Positions 51,386 to 61,434 of a stretch of 64,000 bases of DNA are shown here, in pieces. The DNA is taken from positions 186,001 through 250,000 of the forward strand of contig NZ_QYUL01000002.1 in NCBI RefSeq assembly GCF_003590795.1. The letters run 5' to 3'. The position numbers and the translations under genes are program-made. Source of the DNA: Azospirillum cavernae. Its GTDB lineage: Bacteria > Pseudomonadota > Alphaproteobacteria > Azospirillales > Azospirillaceae. The notes below the pieces were generated by a model. The model worked only from the letters and a program-made list of their open reading frames with translations, was not told where the DNA came from and ran no database searches. The stretch's first letter is position 1, and each line of letters begins with the position of its first letter.

Positions 51386-51415
51386 TGTTTGCTATAACGA
51401 TACCTGTTTGGCTAT
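51386..51415. repeat. two imperfect direct repeats upstream of the LysR gene
   Basis: TGTTTGCTAT (51386-51395) and TGTTTGGCTAT (51405-51415) are 19 bases apart, about two helical turns. They lie in the shared control region and may be a second regulator-binding element. Confidence 0.4.
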
Positions 51416-51450
51416 CATGACGCCGCCTTCCCCGACCGGAGTCTCCGCCC

Positions 51451-52431
51451 TTGGCCCCGCCGCGTTTCCCCGCCGACTGGTTCCAACGGGTGCGGCTGAA
51501 GCTGCGCCATCTCCAGCTTTTCATGGCGCTGGAGGAGCACCGCAACCTGCACCGCGCCGCCGCCAGCCTGAACATGTCGCAACCCGCCGCGTCCAAGCTG
51601 CTGGGCGATCTGGAAGACATGTTGGGGATCGAGCTGTTCGACCGCCATGGCCGGGGAATTGAGCCGAACTGGTACGGCAGTTTGATGATCCGCCACGCCC
51701 GAATGATCCTCAGCGAGCTGAAGGAAGCCGGGGAGGAGTTGAACGCGCTCCAGGCCGGGCACAGCGGACGGGTGTCGATCGGCACGGTGATGGCCCCCGC
51801 CGTCGAGCTGGTGGTGCCGGTCGTCAGCGCGATGACGCAGGAGCATCCCGGTCTGAAAATCGCCGTCGGCGTCGAATCGAGCGACGTGCTGGCCGAGCGG
51901 GTCCATCAAGGCACCATGGATTTCGCCATCGGCCGCCTGCCCGGCGGCATGGATCCGCTGACCTTCGTCTATGAGGAGATCGGCGACGAGGAGCTGTGCT
52001 TCGTCTGCCGCGACGATCACCCGCTGCTGGATCTGGGCCGCGACGTGGTGGTCGAGGATCTGGTCGGGGCCACCTGGATGCTGCAACCCGTCGGCACGCT
52101 GCTGCGCGAACGGGTGGACGCTCTGTTCCGCTCGCGCGGCCTGCCGCCGCCGCAACGGGTGATCGAAAGCGCCTCTCCGGTCATGTCGATGGCGATGATC
52201 GCGCAAACCGACTCGCTGACCGTCTTCGCCCGCGCTTTGGCCGAGCTGTACTCCACGCCGGGCCGCTACGCCATCGTGCCCTTTTACAAGCGCTTCAGCG
52301 TTGAACCTTATGGGATTTTTCGACTGCGCGAACGCCCGCTGTCGCCCGGCGCGCAAACCCTGCTGACCGCGCTGCGCGCCGCCGCCATCGGCAAGGGGCT
52401 GGGCCGGGGGCCGACGCCGACGGATCTGTGA
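51451..52431 (+). CDS. LysR-family transcriptional regulator, GbpR-like
   Basis: This 326-residue DNA-binding protein has an N-terminal winged helix-turn-helix (LRHLQLFMALEEHRNLHRAA, then AASLNMSQPAASKLLGDLED). A substrate-binding domain follows (SIGTVMAPAVELVVPVVSAM through VSMAMIAQTDSLTVF-like SMAMIAQTDSLTVFARALAE). The sequence resembles GbpR-type regulators of sugar-binding and sugar-uptake genes. The start is TTG at 51451 with GGAG nine bases upstream; no in-frame ATG fits better. It is divergent from the lactonase gene and probably controls both sugar blocks through 51334-51350. The inducer is likely a pathway sugar or lactone (inferred). Confidence 0.88.
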   Translation: MAPPRFPADWFQRVRLKLRHLQLFMALEEHRNLHRAAASLNMSQPAASKLLGDLEDMLGIELFDRHGRGIEPNWYGSLMIRHARMILSELKEAGEELNALQAGHSGRVSIGTVMAPAVELVVPVVSAMTQEHPGLKIAVGVESSDVLAERVHQGTMDFAIGRLPGGMDPLTFVYEEIGDEELCFVCRDDHPLLDLGRDVVVEDLVGATWMLQPVGTLLRERVDALFRSRGLPPPQRVIESASPVMSMAMIAQTDSLTVFARALAELYSTPGRYAIVPFYKRFSVEPYGIFRLRERPLSPGAQTLLTALRAAAIGKGLGRGPTPTDL

Positions 52432-52656
52432 CGCTCTTTTCCCGACTGTGAAAAGACGCGAGCGCTCGCTTTGATTTTCATGGGCATCACCTTCGCCCTG
52501 ACTGGCTTTGCCCGCGTCGATTCTTGCCCGCCGCCAGAGCGGAGCCATCTCCTCTTATTATAAGGAACTGTTTTACCGCCTGGGGTTCCCACGTTAATCT
52601 TTGTCCGCAGAGACGCAACCCGCGCCCTTCGGCGCGCGTTCACCAGCCTGGCGCGG

Positions 52657-55600
52657 ATGAGCGAAGCATTGGGAATGTCGATGGACACAGGCCCCTACGC
52701 CCTGATGGCCGACCTGCTCGACAGCGTCAATGTCGGGCTGTGTCTGTTCGACGACGGCGATCACGCCCTGCTGTGGAATCGCACCTTCCTCGCCCTCTTT
52801 CCCGAACATGATGGGCACATTCGGGTGGGCGAGCATTATTCGGCCAATCTGCGCCGCTTCTACATGGGGCGACTCGACGCCGACGAGTTGCCGATGATCG
52901 ACCGATACATCGCCGAAGGGATCGCCCGCCACCGCAGCCAGAGCCAACCCTTCGTCTTCGTCCATCGCGGGCAATGGGTGCGGGTCGCCTCGCTCCCCAT
53001 CGACGGGCAGGGCCGCATCCGGGTGTGGACGCCGTTGGCCTCGCCCACCGGCGGCACGCAATGGGAACGCCCGACCGGCGGTCAAGCCGCCAGCCCCGAA
53101 AACAGCTTTATGGAGCATGTCGCCGATGGCGTCATGCTGTTGGACAGTCAGGGTCTCATCACGGCGGTGAACGAGCCGATTCTGTTTCTCTACAACCTGC
53201 CGCACAAGGCCGACGCCATCGGGCTGCGGTACGAGGAGTTGCTGAGCCGGGTGTGGAACGGCGACGCGGCCCGACTGTCGGCGACGCTGGTGGAGCGCCA
53301 ACGCTTCCCCGGCGCTCCGTTCGAGGTGGAGTTGCCGCACAATCGGTGGCTGCGCGTGGTCGAGCAGCGAGGGGTGGAGGGCCGCGCCTACAGCAGCCAT
53401 GTCGACATCACCGAGATGAAGCGGCTGCAAAGCGCGGCGAACGCCGCCCGCGAAGAGGCGGATCGGGCCAACGCGGCGAAATCGCATTTCCTGGCGATGA
53501 TAAGCCATGAAATCCGCACGCCGATGAACGCCATCATCGGCATTGGTCGAATCGCTCTGAAATCCGCCCAGGAGCCGGCCCAGCGCGGCTATTTGGAAAC
53601 CATCAACAATTCCGCCGGGCGGCTGTTGGGCATCATCAGCGATCTGCTCGATTTCTCGAAGATCGAAGCGGGCAAGGTGCAGATCCTCACCCAACCCTTC
53701 GCCTTGGACGAAGCGCTGGAACCGCTGTGCGATCTGATCCTGGGCAGCCCTGGAGCCGAACACGTCGAGGTGACGATTCGCGTCAAGCCGGGAACGCCCG
53801 ACCGGCTGATTGGCGACCCGCTGCGCCTCAGCCAGATTTTGGCGAATCTGACCAGCAACGCGCTGAAATTCACCGAACGCGGCGACATTCTGATCGAGGT
53901 GGAAGAGATCGCGCGGAGCGGCGACCGCGCCACACTGCGCTTTTCCGTCACCGACACCGGCATTGGCGTCGATCCGGCCCAACAGGCCACCCTGTTCCAA
54001 CCCTTCGTCCAGGCCGATGATTCAACCACCCGCCGCTATGGCGGCACCGGGCTTGGCCTGTCGATCTGCAAACAACTGGTCGATCTGATGGGCGGCTCCA
54101 TCGCCCTGTCCAGCGCGCCGGGCAAGGGCAGCCGCTTTTCCTTCGAGGTGACGTTGGGGGTCGACGCCGCCGCCAACGTCCCCACCCCCGACCGGGGAGC
54201 CGCGCGGATTTTGGTGGTCGACGATCACCCCGCCGCGCGCGCCGCGCTGGTCGAGATGGTCAACGCGCTGGGCTATCAGGCGACCGCCGCCAATTCCGGC
54301 CCGGCGGCGTTGCTGGCGGTCGATCAAGCCGCCAGACAGAACGCGCCCATTCACGCCGTTCTGCTGGATTGGACGATGCCCGGTTGGGACGGCGCGTTGA
54401 CCGCCGAACGGCTGCGCACCAGCCGCCGGGCGGCGGGGGTTCCCGTCATCCCGATGATCGCCGCCACCGCCCGCCACACCCTGTTTTGGCCCGCGCGCGG
54501 CGGTGGGCAGACCGACGTCCTGTTCAAGCCGGTTGTTCCGGGGCGGCTGCGCGCCCGCTTGGCGGAGATTTTGCGCCCGCTGGGCGGCCCCGCTCCTGAC
54601 GCCGTTTCCCCCATCCGTCCCGATCTCAGCCGCCTGCACGGCGCCCGCGTGCTGTTGGTGGACGACAACGCCCTGAACCGCGAGGTCGCCCTGCATCTGC
54701 TGGCCGAGGCCAAGGTCACGGTCGATGTCGCGGAAGACGGCGTTCAGGCGGTGGAACGCGTGTCCGGCGGCGATTATGATCTGGTCCTGATGGACATCCA
54801 GATGCCGGAAATGGACGGGCTGGAAGCCACGCGGCGCATCCGCCAGATGGAGCGTCACCGTCATCTGCCCATCGTCGCCATGACCGCGCACGCCATGTCC
54901 GACCATCGACAGGCCAGCCATCAGGCCGGGATGAACGACCATCTGACCAAACCAATCGACCCGGATCTGCTGCACAAAACGATGATCCGCCTGATCGACC
55001 CGACGCGATTGGCGAGCCGCCAAAAATTCGGCGCGGCGTCGGGAACTGACGCCCAGCCCCAAGAGCGGGCCTTGGCGCCGACGTCCAGCGACGACTCGGG
55101 CCAAGCACAACCGCCGTCGTTGGACGTCGGCGCCAAGGCCCGCCGGATAGGGCTGGATTGGGACGCGGCTTTGCGGCGGGTGGATGGCGACGTCGCCATC
55201 TTACAAAAGCTGATTCGCAGCTTCTGCAAGGACATGGCCAGCTATGGTCAGGAGTTGAAGGCGGCGGCGGCGGCGGACCAAACCGAACGGATTCGCTTTC
55301 TATCGCACGCCCTGCGCTCGTCCGCCGCCTACATCGGGGCGATGGCGCTCTCTTCGCTGGCAAGCCGGACCGACGAAACGGCTCGGACCGGACATCGCCC
55401 GCTGGCGAACAGTCTTGCCGACGAATTGGCGACGGAACTGGAACAGGCGCTGGCCACGCTGCCAACTCTGTTCGCCGCCCCCACGCAGACGGAAACCGGC
55501 GACGGCGCCAATCTGGAACCGGCGATTCGCCACTTGGTCGACCGGCTTGAAAACGCCGATCTGCGGGCCGAGGATGCGTGGAACAAACTGCGCGCGCTGC

Positions 55601-55734
55601 TCACCCCCGCGCACCGGGATTTCGCCGAGGCGTTTCCCGTGCTGCTTGACGATCTGCGCTACGCCGAGGCGCTGGACCGCCTGCGCCGTTTCGCCGCCAG
55701 CCAGGGCGTTGATTTGCTCTCCCACCCCCAATGA
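52657..55734 (+). CDS. hybrid sensor histidine kinase with two PAS, two receivers and HPt
   Basis: This 1025-residue protein has no membrane helices. In order: a PAS-like domain (SVNVGLCLFDDGDHALLWNR), a second PAS (HVADGVMLLDSQGLITAVNE), HisKA (FLAMISHEIRTPMNAIIGIG) and ATPase (NLTSNALKFTERGDI, G2 GGTGLGLSICKQL). A first receiver (RILVVDDHPAARAA, acceptor in VLLDWTMPGWDG) is followed by a second (RVLLVDDNALNRE, acceptor in VLMDIQMPEMDG). A C-terminal HPt has the histidine in LSHALRSSAAYIGA. The layout is that of BarA/LuxQ-type phosphorelays that hand phosphate to a separate regulator. Several near-start ATGs exist (52657, 52675, 52681), none with a clear ribosome site. It interrupts the sugar locus and has no obvious partner. 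Confidence 0.93.
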   Translation: MSEALGMSMDTGPYALMADLLDSVNVGLCLFDDGDHALLWNRTFLALFPEHDGHIRVGEHYSANLRRFYMGRLDADELPMIDRYIAEGIARHRSQSQPFVFVHRGQWVRVASLPIDGQGRIRVWTPLASPTGGTQWERPTGGQAASPENSFMEHVADGVMLLDSQGLITAVNEPILFLYNLPHKADAIGLRYEELLSRVWNGDAARLSATLVERQRFPGAPFEVELPHNRWLRVVEQRGVEGRAYSSHVDITEMKRLQSAANAAREEADRANAAKSHFLAMISHEIRTPMNAIIGIGRIALKSAQEPAQRGYLETINNSAGRLLGIISDLLDFSKIEAGKVQILTQPFALDEALEPLCDLILGSPGAEHVEVTIRVKPGTPDRLIGDPLRLSQILANLTSNALKFTERGDILIEVEEIARSGDRATLRFSVTDTGIGVDPAQQATLFQPFVQADDSTTRRYGGTGLGLSICKQLVDLMGGSIALSSAPGKGSRFSFEVTLGVDAAANVPTPDRGAARILVVDDHPAARAALVEMVNALGYQATAANSGPAALLAVDQAARQNAPIHAVLLDWTMPGWDGALTAERLRTSRRAAGVPVIPMIAATARHTLFWPARGGGQTDVLFKPVVPGRLRARLAEILRPLGGPAPDAVSPIRPDLSRLHGARVLLVDDNALNREVALHLLAEAKVTVDVAEDGVQAVERVSGGDYDLVLMDIQMPEMDGLEATRRIRQMERHRHLPIVAMTAHAMSDHRQASHQAGMNDHLTKPIDPDLLHKTMIRLIDPTRLASRQKFGAASGTDAQPQERALAPTSSDDSGQAQPPSLDVGAKARRIGLDWDAALRRVDGDVAILQKLIRSFCKDMASYGQELKAAAAADQTERIRFLSHALRSSAAYIGAMALSSLASRTDETARTGHRPLANSLADELATELEQALATLPTLFAAPTQTETGDGANLEPAIRHLVDRLENADLRAEDAWNKLRALLTPAHRDFAEAFPVLLDDLRYAEALDRLRRFAASQGVDLLSHPQ

Positions 55735-55840
55735 TGGCAACGCTCCATCACAACACGACTTTCTTGGGCGATTTTTCTGGAAAACCGCGCCCGAACACCC
55801 GACCTTGGCGGGAAGCGGACTCAAGCGCGCAGGGGACATC

Positions 55841-56305
55841 ATGAAAGCGGCGGACATCCGAACGACATCCAAACCCTGGTTGCGATCCAGCGCGCTGGCC
55901 TTGGTCTTGACCGCCGGGATGCTGGGACACGCCCTCGCCCAAACGCCGGTCCCCCCGCCTGCCCCAACACCGGCTGAACCATCCAGCGAAGCGCCCGCCG
56001 CAGCCCCCGGCTCCCTGATGGCCCCGATGTCCGAGACCGAGACCGCCAGCATGGGATGCGCGCTGGCGGCGGGCGCCGTCGGTCTGGCGACCTTGACGGC
56101 GGGCGGCGTCGCCTTCATCGCGGCGGAGGCCGGAGCCGGGGCCGGCGTCACCAGCACGGCGGTGGCGGTTCCCGTCGTCGTCGCGACCATGGCCGCCGGG
56201 TGCAATCTGGGCGCCTTGGCGACCCCCGCCTTTTTGTGGCTGAAGCACCAGGGCCACACGCTGGGCAGCGCGGCGACGGCCCTATGGACGGGCGGCGGCC
56301 CCTAA
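55841..56305 (+). CDS. exported hypothetical protein with Gly/Ala-rich helices
   Basis: This 154-residue protein has a signal peptide (SALALVLTAGMLGHALAQ), a Pro/Ala-rich linker and two hydrophobic Ala/Gly/Val segments (MGCALAAGAVGLATLTAGGV and TAVAVPVVVATMAAGCNLGA). It ends LWLKHQGHTLGSAATALW. It may sit in the inner membrane facing the periplasm. Two cysteines flank the hydrophobic region. No family is recognised. It follows the hybrid kinase by 106 bases on the same strand and converges with the DMT transporter gene. Confidence 0.72.
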   Translation: MKAADIRTTSKPWLRSSALALVLTAGMLGHALAQTPVPPPAPTPAEPSSEAPAAAPGSLMAPMSETETASMGCALAAGAVGLATLTAGGVAFIAAEAGAGAGVTSTAVAVPVVVATMAAGCNLGALATPAFLWLKHQGHTLGSAATALWTGGGP

Positions 56306-56324
56306 CCGAAATTGCGACGCGGCG

Positions 56325-57302
56325 TCAGCCCTTGCTCTTCCACAGGGTGATGATCATCACACCGGCGACGGTCAGCGCCGCGCCCACCACTTGCAGCCAT
56401 CCCAACGGTTCGGCCAGCACCAGATAGCCGAAGATCGCGGCGCTGACCGGCCCCAAGGCCCCGGACAGCGCCACCAGCGTCGCGCCCACCCGGCGCAACG
56501 CCTCGGCGGTCAGGAACACCGGCAGGACGGTGCACAGCGCCGCCATCACCGCCGACAGCCCAAACACCTCCTGCGGCAAGGCCAGCGCCGACAACGGGCG
56601 CAGGACCAGAAACTGCGCGATGCAGCACAGGCACGCCGCCGTCATGGCGTAAGCGGTGAAACGCATCGACCCGACCCGCTGCACCACCTGCGAACTGCCG
56701 ACCAAATAAACCGAATAGAGAAAGGCCCCGCCGAAGACCAGGGCCGCGCCGACGGCGAAATCGGGATTGCCGGTTCCCACCTCCGACCAGACGACCAACC
56801 CGACGCCCGCATAGGACACCAGCAGCGAAACGACCTCGCGCAAACCGATTCGTTTGCCGAGGAACAGCGCCGACAGAAGGACGACGATGGTCGGGTAGAG
56901 GAACAGCAGCAGCCGTCCCATTCCGGCGCTGACGTAACGCAAGCCGAGAAAATCGCAGAAACTCGCCGCGTAATAGCCGGTGACGCCCAAGCCGATGGTC
57001 AAGGCCAGATCACGGCCCGACACCCGCCCCCGCCCGCCGCGCCAGCTCTGCCACGCCGCCACCCCGAGGAAAAAGGGCAAGGCGAAGACCATGCGCAGCA
57101 TAATCAGCGTCACCGGATCGACGCCGTAACCATAGGCCAGCTTGATGATGACCGGGCGCAGGGAAAAGGACAGCACCCCGCCGACGGCGAAGGCCACCCC
57201 GATCCATTGGTGCAGCGACAGAGCCGACCTTGCGGCGACGGCGGACGGCAAGGCGGAGGAGGACGACACGGCTTTCAGCGCTCCAGAAACAGGGAGGGCC
57301 AT
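56325..57302 (-). CDS. EamA/DMT-family transporter
   Basis: This 325-residue inner-membrane protein has ten hydrophobic helices in two EamA repeats. The first begins at about residue 33 (WIGVAFAVGGVLSFSLRPVI) and the second near VGAALVFGGAFLYSVYLVGS. The conserved repeat ends are GRLLLFLYPTIVVLLSALFL and LSGALGPVSAAIFGYLVLAE. Such proteins export or import small metabolites. It follows the aldonate dehydratase gene by 140 bases on the same strand and may belong to that unit. Substrate unknown. Confidence 0.9.
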   Translation of the reverse strand: MALPVSGALKAVSSSSALPSAVAARSALSLHQWIGVAFAVGGVLSFSLRPVIIKLAYGYGVDPVTLIMLRMVFALPFFLGVAAWQSWRGGRGRVSGRDLALTIGLGVTGYYAASFCDFLGLRYVSAGMGRLLLFLYPTIVVLLSALFLGKRIGLREVVSLLVSYAGVGLVVWSEVGTGNPDFAVGAALVFGGAFLYSVYLVGSSQVVQRVGSMRFTAYAMTAACLCCIAQFLVLRPLSALALPQEVFGLSAVMAALCTVLPVFLTAEALRRVGATLVALSGALGPVSAAIFGYLVLAEPLGWLQVVGAALTVAGVMIITLWKSKG

Positions 57303-57442
57303 TCAACCACCCCACGACGCGCTTGGCTTGCGCCATGAGCGTCGCGGGGCATGACGCCACCCGGTCCCTGGATTGCGTGGGCCGCGTGTTGGGGCGGTCG
57401 CCCCAACACGTCAATGCCCAACCCCATCAATGCCCAACCTGG

Positions 57443-59287
57443 TCAATGATTGTCGCGCGGGATCCCCATGGTCTGGGCGACGCGCTGGTACTTGACCGCC
57501 GGTTTCAGCACCATGCCCTCGTCGAGCTGATCGACGATGCCGCGCTGGATCTCCTGCCACGGCGTTTGCGAGGCCGGAACCTTGTAGCCGCCCGCCGCGT
57601 CGAGCGCGGCGCGACGTTCCGCCAGCTCCTCATCGCTCACCAGAATGTCGGCGCTGCCGCGCCGCAGATCCAGCCGCACGATGTCGCCGCTGCGCAGGAT
57701 CCCCAGATTGCCGCCCGCCGCCGCTTCCGGCGAGGCGTTCAGCACCGACGGCGACCCCGACGTTCCGGACTGCCGCCCGTCGCCGATGCAGGGCAACGAA
57801 TGGATCCCCTGCTTGATGAGGTAGGCGGGGGGCCGCATGTTCACCACTTCAGCCGCGCCCGGATAGCCAAGCGGCCCGGTCCCGCGAATGACCAGGATGG
57901 TGTAGGCGTCGATCGCCAGCGCCGGATCGTCGATGCGGTGGTGGTAATCCTCCGGCCCGTCGAACACCACGACCTTGGCCTCGAAGGCTTCCGGGTCGGC
58001 GGGGTTGGACAGGTAGCGGTCGCGGAATTCCGGCGAAATGACGCTGGTCTTCATGATGGCGCTGCCGAACAGATTGCCGCGCAGCACGACAAACCCGGCG
58101 TTGTCCTTCAACGGCGCGTCGAACGGCCAGATCACCCGGCTGTCCAGGATCTCTTGATCGCGGCAATTGTCGCCGATGGTCTTGCCGTTGACGGTCATCG
58201 CGTCTTCGCGAATCAAGCCCTTGGTCATCAACTGGGCGACGACGGCGGGAACGCCGCCCGCCCGGTGGAAATCCTCGCCCAGATATTCGCCAGCGGGCTG
58301 GAGATTGACCAGCAGCGGGATTTCATGCCCCTCCGTCTGCCAATCATCGACGTTCAGCTCCACGCCGATGTGCTTGGCGATGGCGTTGATGTGGATCGGC
58401 GCGTTGGTGGAGCCGCCAATCGCCGAATTGACGACGATGGCGTTGTGAAAGGCGTCGCGGGTCAGAATGTCCGACGGCTTGATGTCCTGGCGGACCATCT
58501 CGACGATGCGCTTGCCGGTTTCATAGGCCGCCTGCTGGCGTTCGCGGTAGGGGGCGGGGATCGCCGCCGAACCGGGAAGCTGCATGCCCAGCACCTCCGC
58601 CAACGAGTTCATCGTCGAGGCGGTGCCCATGGTGTTGCAATAGCCGGTGGAGGGGGCCGACGAGGCGACCAGCTCCAGAAAACCCTTATAGTCGATCTCG
58701 CCCGCCGCCATCATCTGGCGGGCCTTCCACACGATGGTGCCGGACCCCGTGCGCTCGCCCCGGAACCAGCCGTTCAGCATCGGGCCGACCGACAGCGCGA
58801 TGGCCGGGATGTTGACGGTGGCCGCCGCCATCAGACAGGCGGGGGTGGTCTTGTCGCAGCCGATGGTCAGCACCACGCCGTCGAGCGGGTAGCCGTACAG
58901 CACCTCGACCAGCCCGAGATAGGCCAGATTGCGGTCCAGCGAGGCGGTGGGGCGCTTGCCGGTTTCCTGAATCGGGTGGACGGGAAACTCAATGGCGATG
59001 CCGCCCGCCGTGCGGATGCCCTCGCGCAGCCGTTCGGCCAGAACCAGATGATGACGGTTGCAGGGGCTGAGGTCGGAACCCGTCTGGGCGATGCCGATGA
59101 TCGGCGCGCCCGATTGCAGCTCTTCCCGCGTCAGGCCGAAATTCAGATAGCGTTCGAGGTAGAGCGCCGTCATGTCGGGGTTGTCGGGGTTGTCGAACCA
59201 CGCGCGGGACCGCAGCCGCTTTCCCTCGGTCGCCGTGGACCCGTCGCCAAAGGCGGATGCGGGGTTGGCGTTGGTGGGGTGGGACAT
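57443..59287 (-). CDS. IlvD/Edd-family sugar-acid dehydratase (L-arabonate dehydratase-like)
   Basis: This 614-residue Fe-S enzyme dehydrates a sugar acid to the 2-keto-3-deoxy acid. Cluster cysteines are in [29 protein letters not shown] and [12 protein letters not shown]. The C-terminal active-site region is [20 protein letters not shown]. The start at 59287 has a perfect AAGGAG ribosome site; an ATG at 59308 lies upstream of that site. Length matches L-arabonate/D-xylonate dehydratases. Its neighbours (sugar dehydrogenase, lactonase, semialdehyde dehydrogenase) support pentonate as substrate. Galactonate is possible, since these pathways share enzymes. It is cytosolic. Confidence 0.9.
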   Translation of the reverse strand: MSHPTNANPASAFGDGSTATEGKRLRSRAWFDNPDNPDMTALYLERYLNFGLTREELQSGAPIIGIAQTGSDLSPCNRHHLVLAERLREGIRTAGGIAIEFPVHPIQETGKRPTASLDRNLAYLGLVEVLYGYPLDGVVLTIGCDKTTPACLMAAATVNIPAIALSVGPMLNGWFRGERTGSGTIVWKARQMMAAGEIDYKGFLELVASSAPSTGYCNTMGTASTMNSLAEVLGMQLPGSAAIPAPYRERQQAAYETGKRIVEMVRQDIKPSDILTRDAFHNAIVVNSAIGGSTNAPIHINAIAKHIGVELNVDDWQTEGHEIPLLVNLQPAGEYLGEDFHRAGGVPAVVAQLMTKGLIREDAMTVNGKTIGDNCRDQEILDSRVIWPFDAPLKDNAGFVVLRGNLFGSAIMKTSVISPEFRDRYLSNPADPEAFEAKVVVFDGPEDYHHRIDDPALAIDAYTILVIRGTGPLGYPGAAEVVNMRPPAYLIKQGIHSLPCIGDGRQSGTSGSPSVLNASPEAAAGGNLGILRSGDIVRLDLRRGSADILVSDEELAERRAALDAAGGYKVPASQTPWQEIQRGIVDQLDEGMVLKPAVKYQRVAQTMGIPRDNH

Positions 59288-59391
59288 GGGGTGCTCCTTG
59301 TCGGACATCGCGAATTGCCAGTGTCGTCGTTGTTGGGCGTCGCTCTTGGGAGCAAGCGCCGATGGATGGGAAACAGGCCGGATGCCGGGCG

Positions 59392-61401
59392 TCAGGCCGC
59401 CCGCATCTCGGCCAGGAAATGGGACACGCGGCCCCGCAGTTCGGTCGCCTCGCTCGACAGCCCGTCCGCCGCCTGCCACACCCGTTGCGAGGCGTCGCCG
59501 GTGGCGGAAAAGGCGCCGGTCACACCGGCAATGTTGTCGCGGACGTCCTGGGTGCCGCGCGCGGCGCGCTGGATGTTGCTGCTGATCTCCTGCGTCGCCG
59601 CGCGCTGTTCGTTGATCGCGGCGGCGATGCTGGTGGAGATGTCGTTGACCTGGGCGATGACCCGGCCAATTTCGGTGATCGCCCCCGCCGCCTCAGCGCT
59701 GACGCGCTGGATGGCGCCGATCTGGCTGCTGATGTCTTCGGTCGCCTTGGCGGTCTGGGCGGCCAAGCTTTTGACCTCGCCCGCCACCACGGCGAATCCC
59801 TTGCCCGCGTCGCCCGCCCGCGCCGCCTCGATGGTGGCGTTCAGCGCCAGCAGGTTGGTTTGCGCGGCGATGCCGCTGATGAGCTGCACCACGTCGCCGA
59901 TCTGGCGGGCGGCGTCGGTCAGGCCGCGCACCGTGTTGTCAGTGACGCGGGCGATGGACACCGCCTGTTCGGCCACCTGCGTGCTCTGGGCGACCTGCTG
60001 GCCGATCTGGGCGATGGAGACGGACAATTCCTCGGCGGCGGCGGCGACGGTTTCGACGTTGCCGGTCGCCTCGCTCGACGCCTTGGCCACCGCGTCGGCC
60101 TGTTGGGTGGTCTGGCGGGTTGCGGTGAGGATGCCGTCCGCCGTCGCCTGCAACTGACCGGCGGCGTCCGACACGCGGCCCAGCGATTCCACCGCCAGCC
60201 GGTCGAACTCCTGCGCCAAACGGTCGATCCGCTCGCCCCGGCGGCGGCTGGCCTCGTGCTGGCTTTCCTGTTCGGCGGCCAGACGGTCGGCCTCGATCAG
60301 CTTGGCCTTGAAGACCGCCACCGCCTTGGCCATGCCGCCGATCTCGTCGCCGCGCTCCAGGCCGGGCACGGGGATGGCCCGGTCGCCGTCGGCCAAGCGG
60401 GTCATCGCGTCGGTCATCGCCACCACCGGGCGGGACAAGCTGCGCCCGATCAGCAGCGCCGCCAGAAAGCCCAGCAGCAAGCCGCCCGCCGAGGCCCCGA
60501 TCAGCGTCCGCCGCGACGCCGCGATGAATTCCATGGTGTCGTCGCGCAGCGTGCGCACCCGCTCCACCCCCTGGTCGGTCAGCGCGCGCGCCTGTTCGCC
60601 CACCGAGGATCCCAGCGGCAGCAGGGCGGTTTCCACCAGCTCGTCGCGCCGGGTGGTCGCCGCCACCACCTTGTCGAACTCCACGCCATAGCTGGCCAGC
60701 GCCTTCAGAAAGACGGTGGCCAGACCGCGCCGACCGGGATCGGTCAGGGTCGCCACCATCGCCTCTCCCTTCTGGGTGGCGTTCTTCAGCTCCGCGCGGG
60801 TGGCCGAGGCCAGCCCGGACGAGCCTTCGCCCAGATAGCGCGCGCCAACGATGCGGGCCGACAGGAAATGCCCCATCGACAGGCTGGCCAAATGCAGCGC
60901 CTCAAGATCGCCGCTGGTCTTGGCCCCGTTGACGATGGTGTTGAGCGTGGTTTGCAGGCGCGAGCCGATCTTGGCCACCTCCGCCGCCGCCGCGACCCGT
61001 TCGGCGTGCGCCTCTTGGACCGAGGCGAAGGCGGCGCGGTAGCGCGTCATCTCGTCGTTCATCTTGGCCGCCGTCTCGCGCAACGCCGGATCGCCGCCCG
61101 TCGCGACCGACTGGCCGATGAGGTCCGTCGCCTCCGTCGCCAGCGCCTGGACCGCCGTCGCGTCCTCCTCCCGCCCGTTCAGAAGGAAGGCGGTGGCCTT
61201 CAACCGCATGTCGAGCATCAGCGTCTGCATCCGACCCAGATCGTTGGTGCGCTTGCCCAGCGCGCTGTAGGTGTCCACGACCTCCCCGGTTTCCGACAGG
61301 CTGGAAATCCCGATCCCGGCGACCACCACCAGGAACAGCAGGATTCCAGCGCTACCGGCGGCGATCCGAGGACCAACCCGCAATCCGTTGACGAGGTTCA
61401 T
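59392..61401 (-). CDS. methyl-accepting chemotaxis protein within the sugar operon
   Basis: This 669-residue chemoreceptor has a first helix at about residues 15-34 ([20 protein letters not shown]). A large helical periplasmic domain of about 260 residues suggests a helical-bimodular sensor. A second helix follows ([19 protein letters not shown]), then HAMP ([20 protein letters not shown]) and a signalling hairpin. The tip is canonical ([20 protein letters not shown], then [14 protein letters not shown]), unlike the three other receptors in the window. It lies between the sugar 1-dehydrogenase and dehydratase genes on the same strand, so it is probably induced with them and may sense the sugar or a pathway product. 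GGAAGCGGAG precedes the ATG. Confidence 0.94.
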   Translation of the reverse strand: MNLVNGLRVGPRIAAGSAGILLFLVVVAGIGISSLSETGEVVDTYSALGKRTNDLGRMQTLMLDMRLKATAFLLNGREEDATAVQALATEATDLIGQSVATGGDPALRETAAKMNDEMTRYRAAFASVQEAHAERVAAAAEVAKIGSRLQTTLNTIVNGAKTSGDLEALHLASLSMGHFLSARIVGARYLGEGSSGLASATRAELKNATQKGEAMVATLTDPGRRGLATVFLKALASYGVEFDKVVAATTRRDELVETALLPLGSSVGEQARALTDQGVERVRTLRDDTMEFIAASRRTLIGASAGGLLLGFLAALLIGRSLSRPVVAMTDAMTRLADGDRAIPVPGLERGDEIGGMAKAVAVFKAKLIEADRLAAEQESQHEASRRRGERIDRLAQEFDRLAVESLGRVSDAAGQLQATADGILTATRQTTQQADAVAKASSEATGNVETVAAAAEELSVSIAQIGQQVAQSTQVAEQAVSIARVTDNTVRGLTDAARQIGDVVQLISGIAAQTNLLALNATIEAARAGDAGKGFAVVAGEVKSLAAQTAKATEDISSQIGAIQRVSAEAAGAITEIGRVIAQVNDISTSIAAAINEQRAATQEISSNIQRAARGTQDVRDNIAGVTGAFSATGDASQRVWQAADGLSSEATELRGRVSHFLAEMRAA

Positions 61402-61434
61402 GGCTCCGCTTCCTTATCCTCAGAACATCCCGCT

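Noticed and set aside
52434..52480. A possible terminator after the LysR gene (TCTTTTC...GAAAAGA, then GCGAGCGCTCGC)
   Set aside because: The first stem is short and AT-rich, the second has no loop, and the T-rich stretch after them is interrupted. It is too weak to list.
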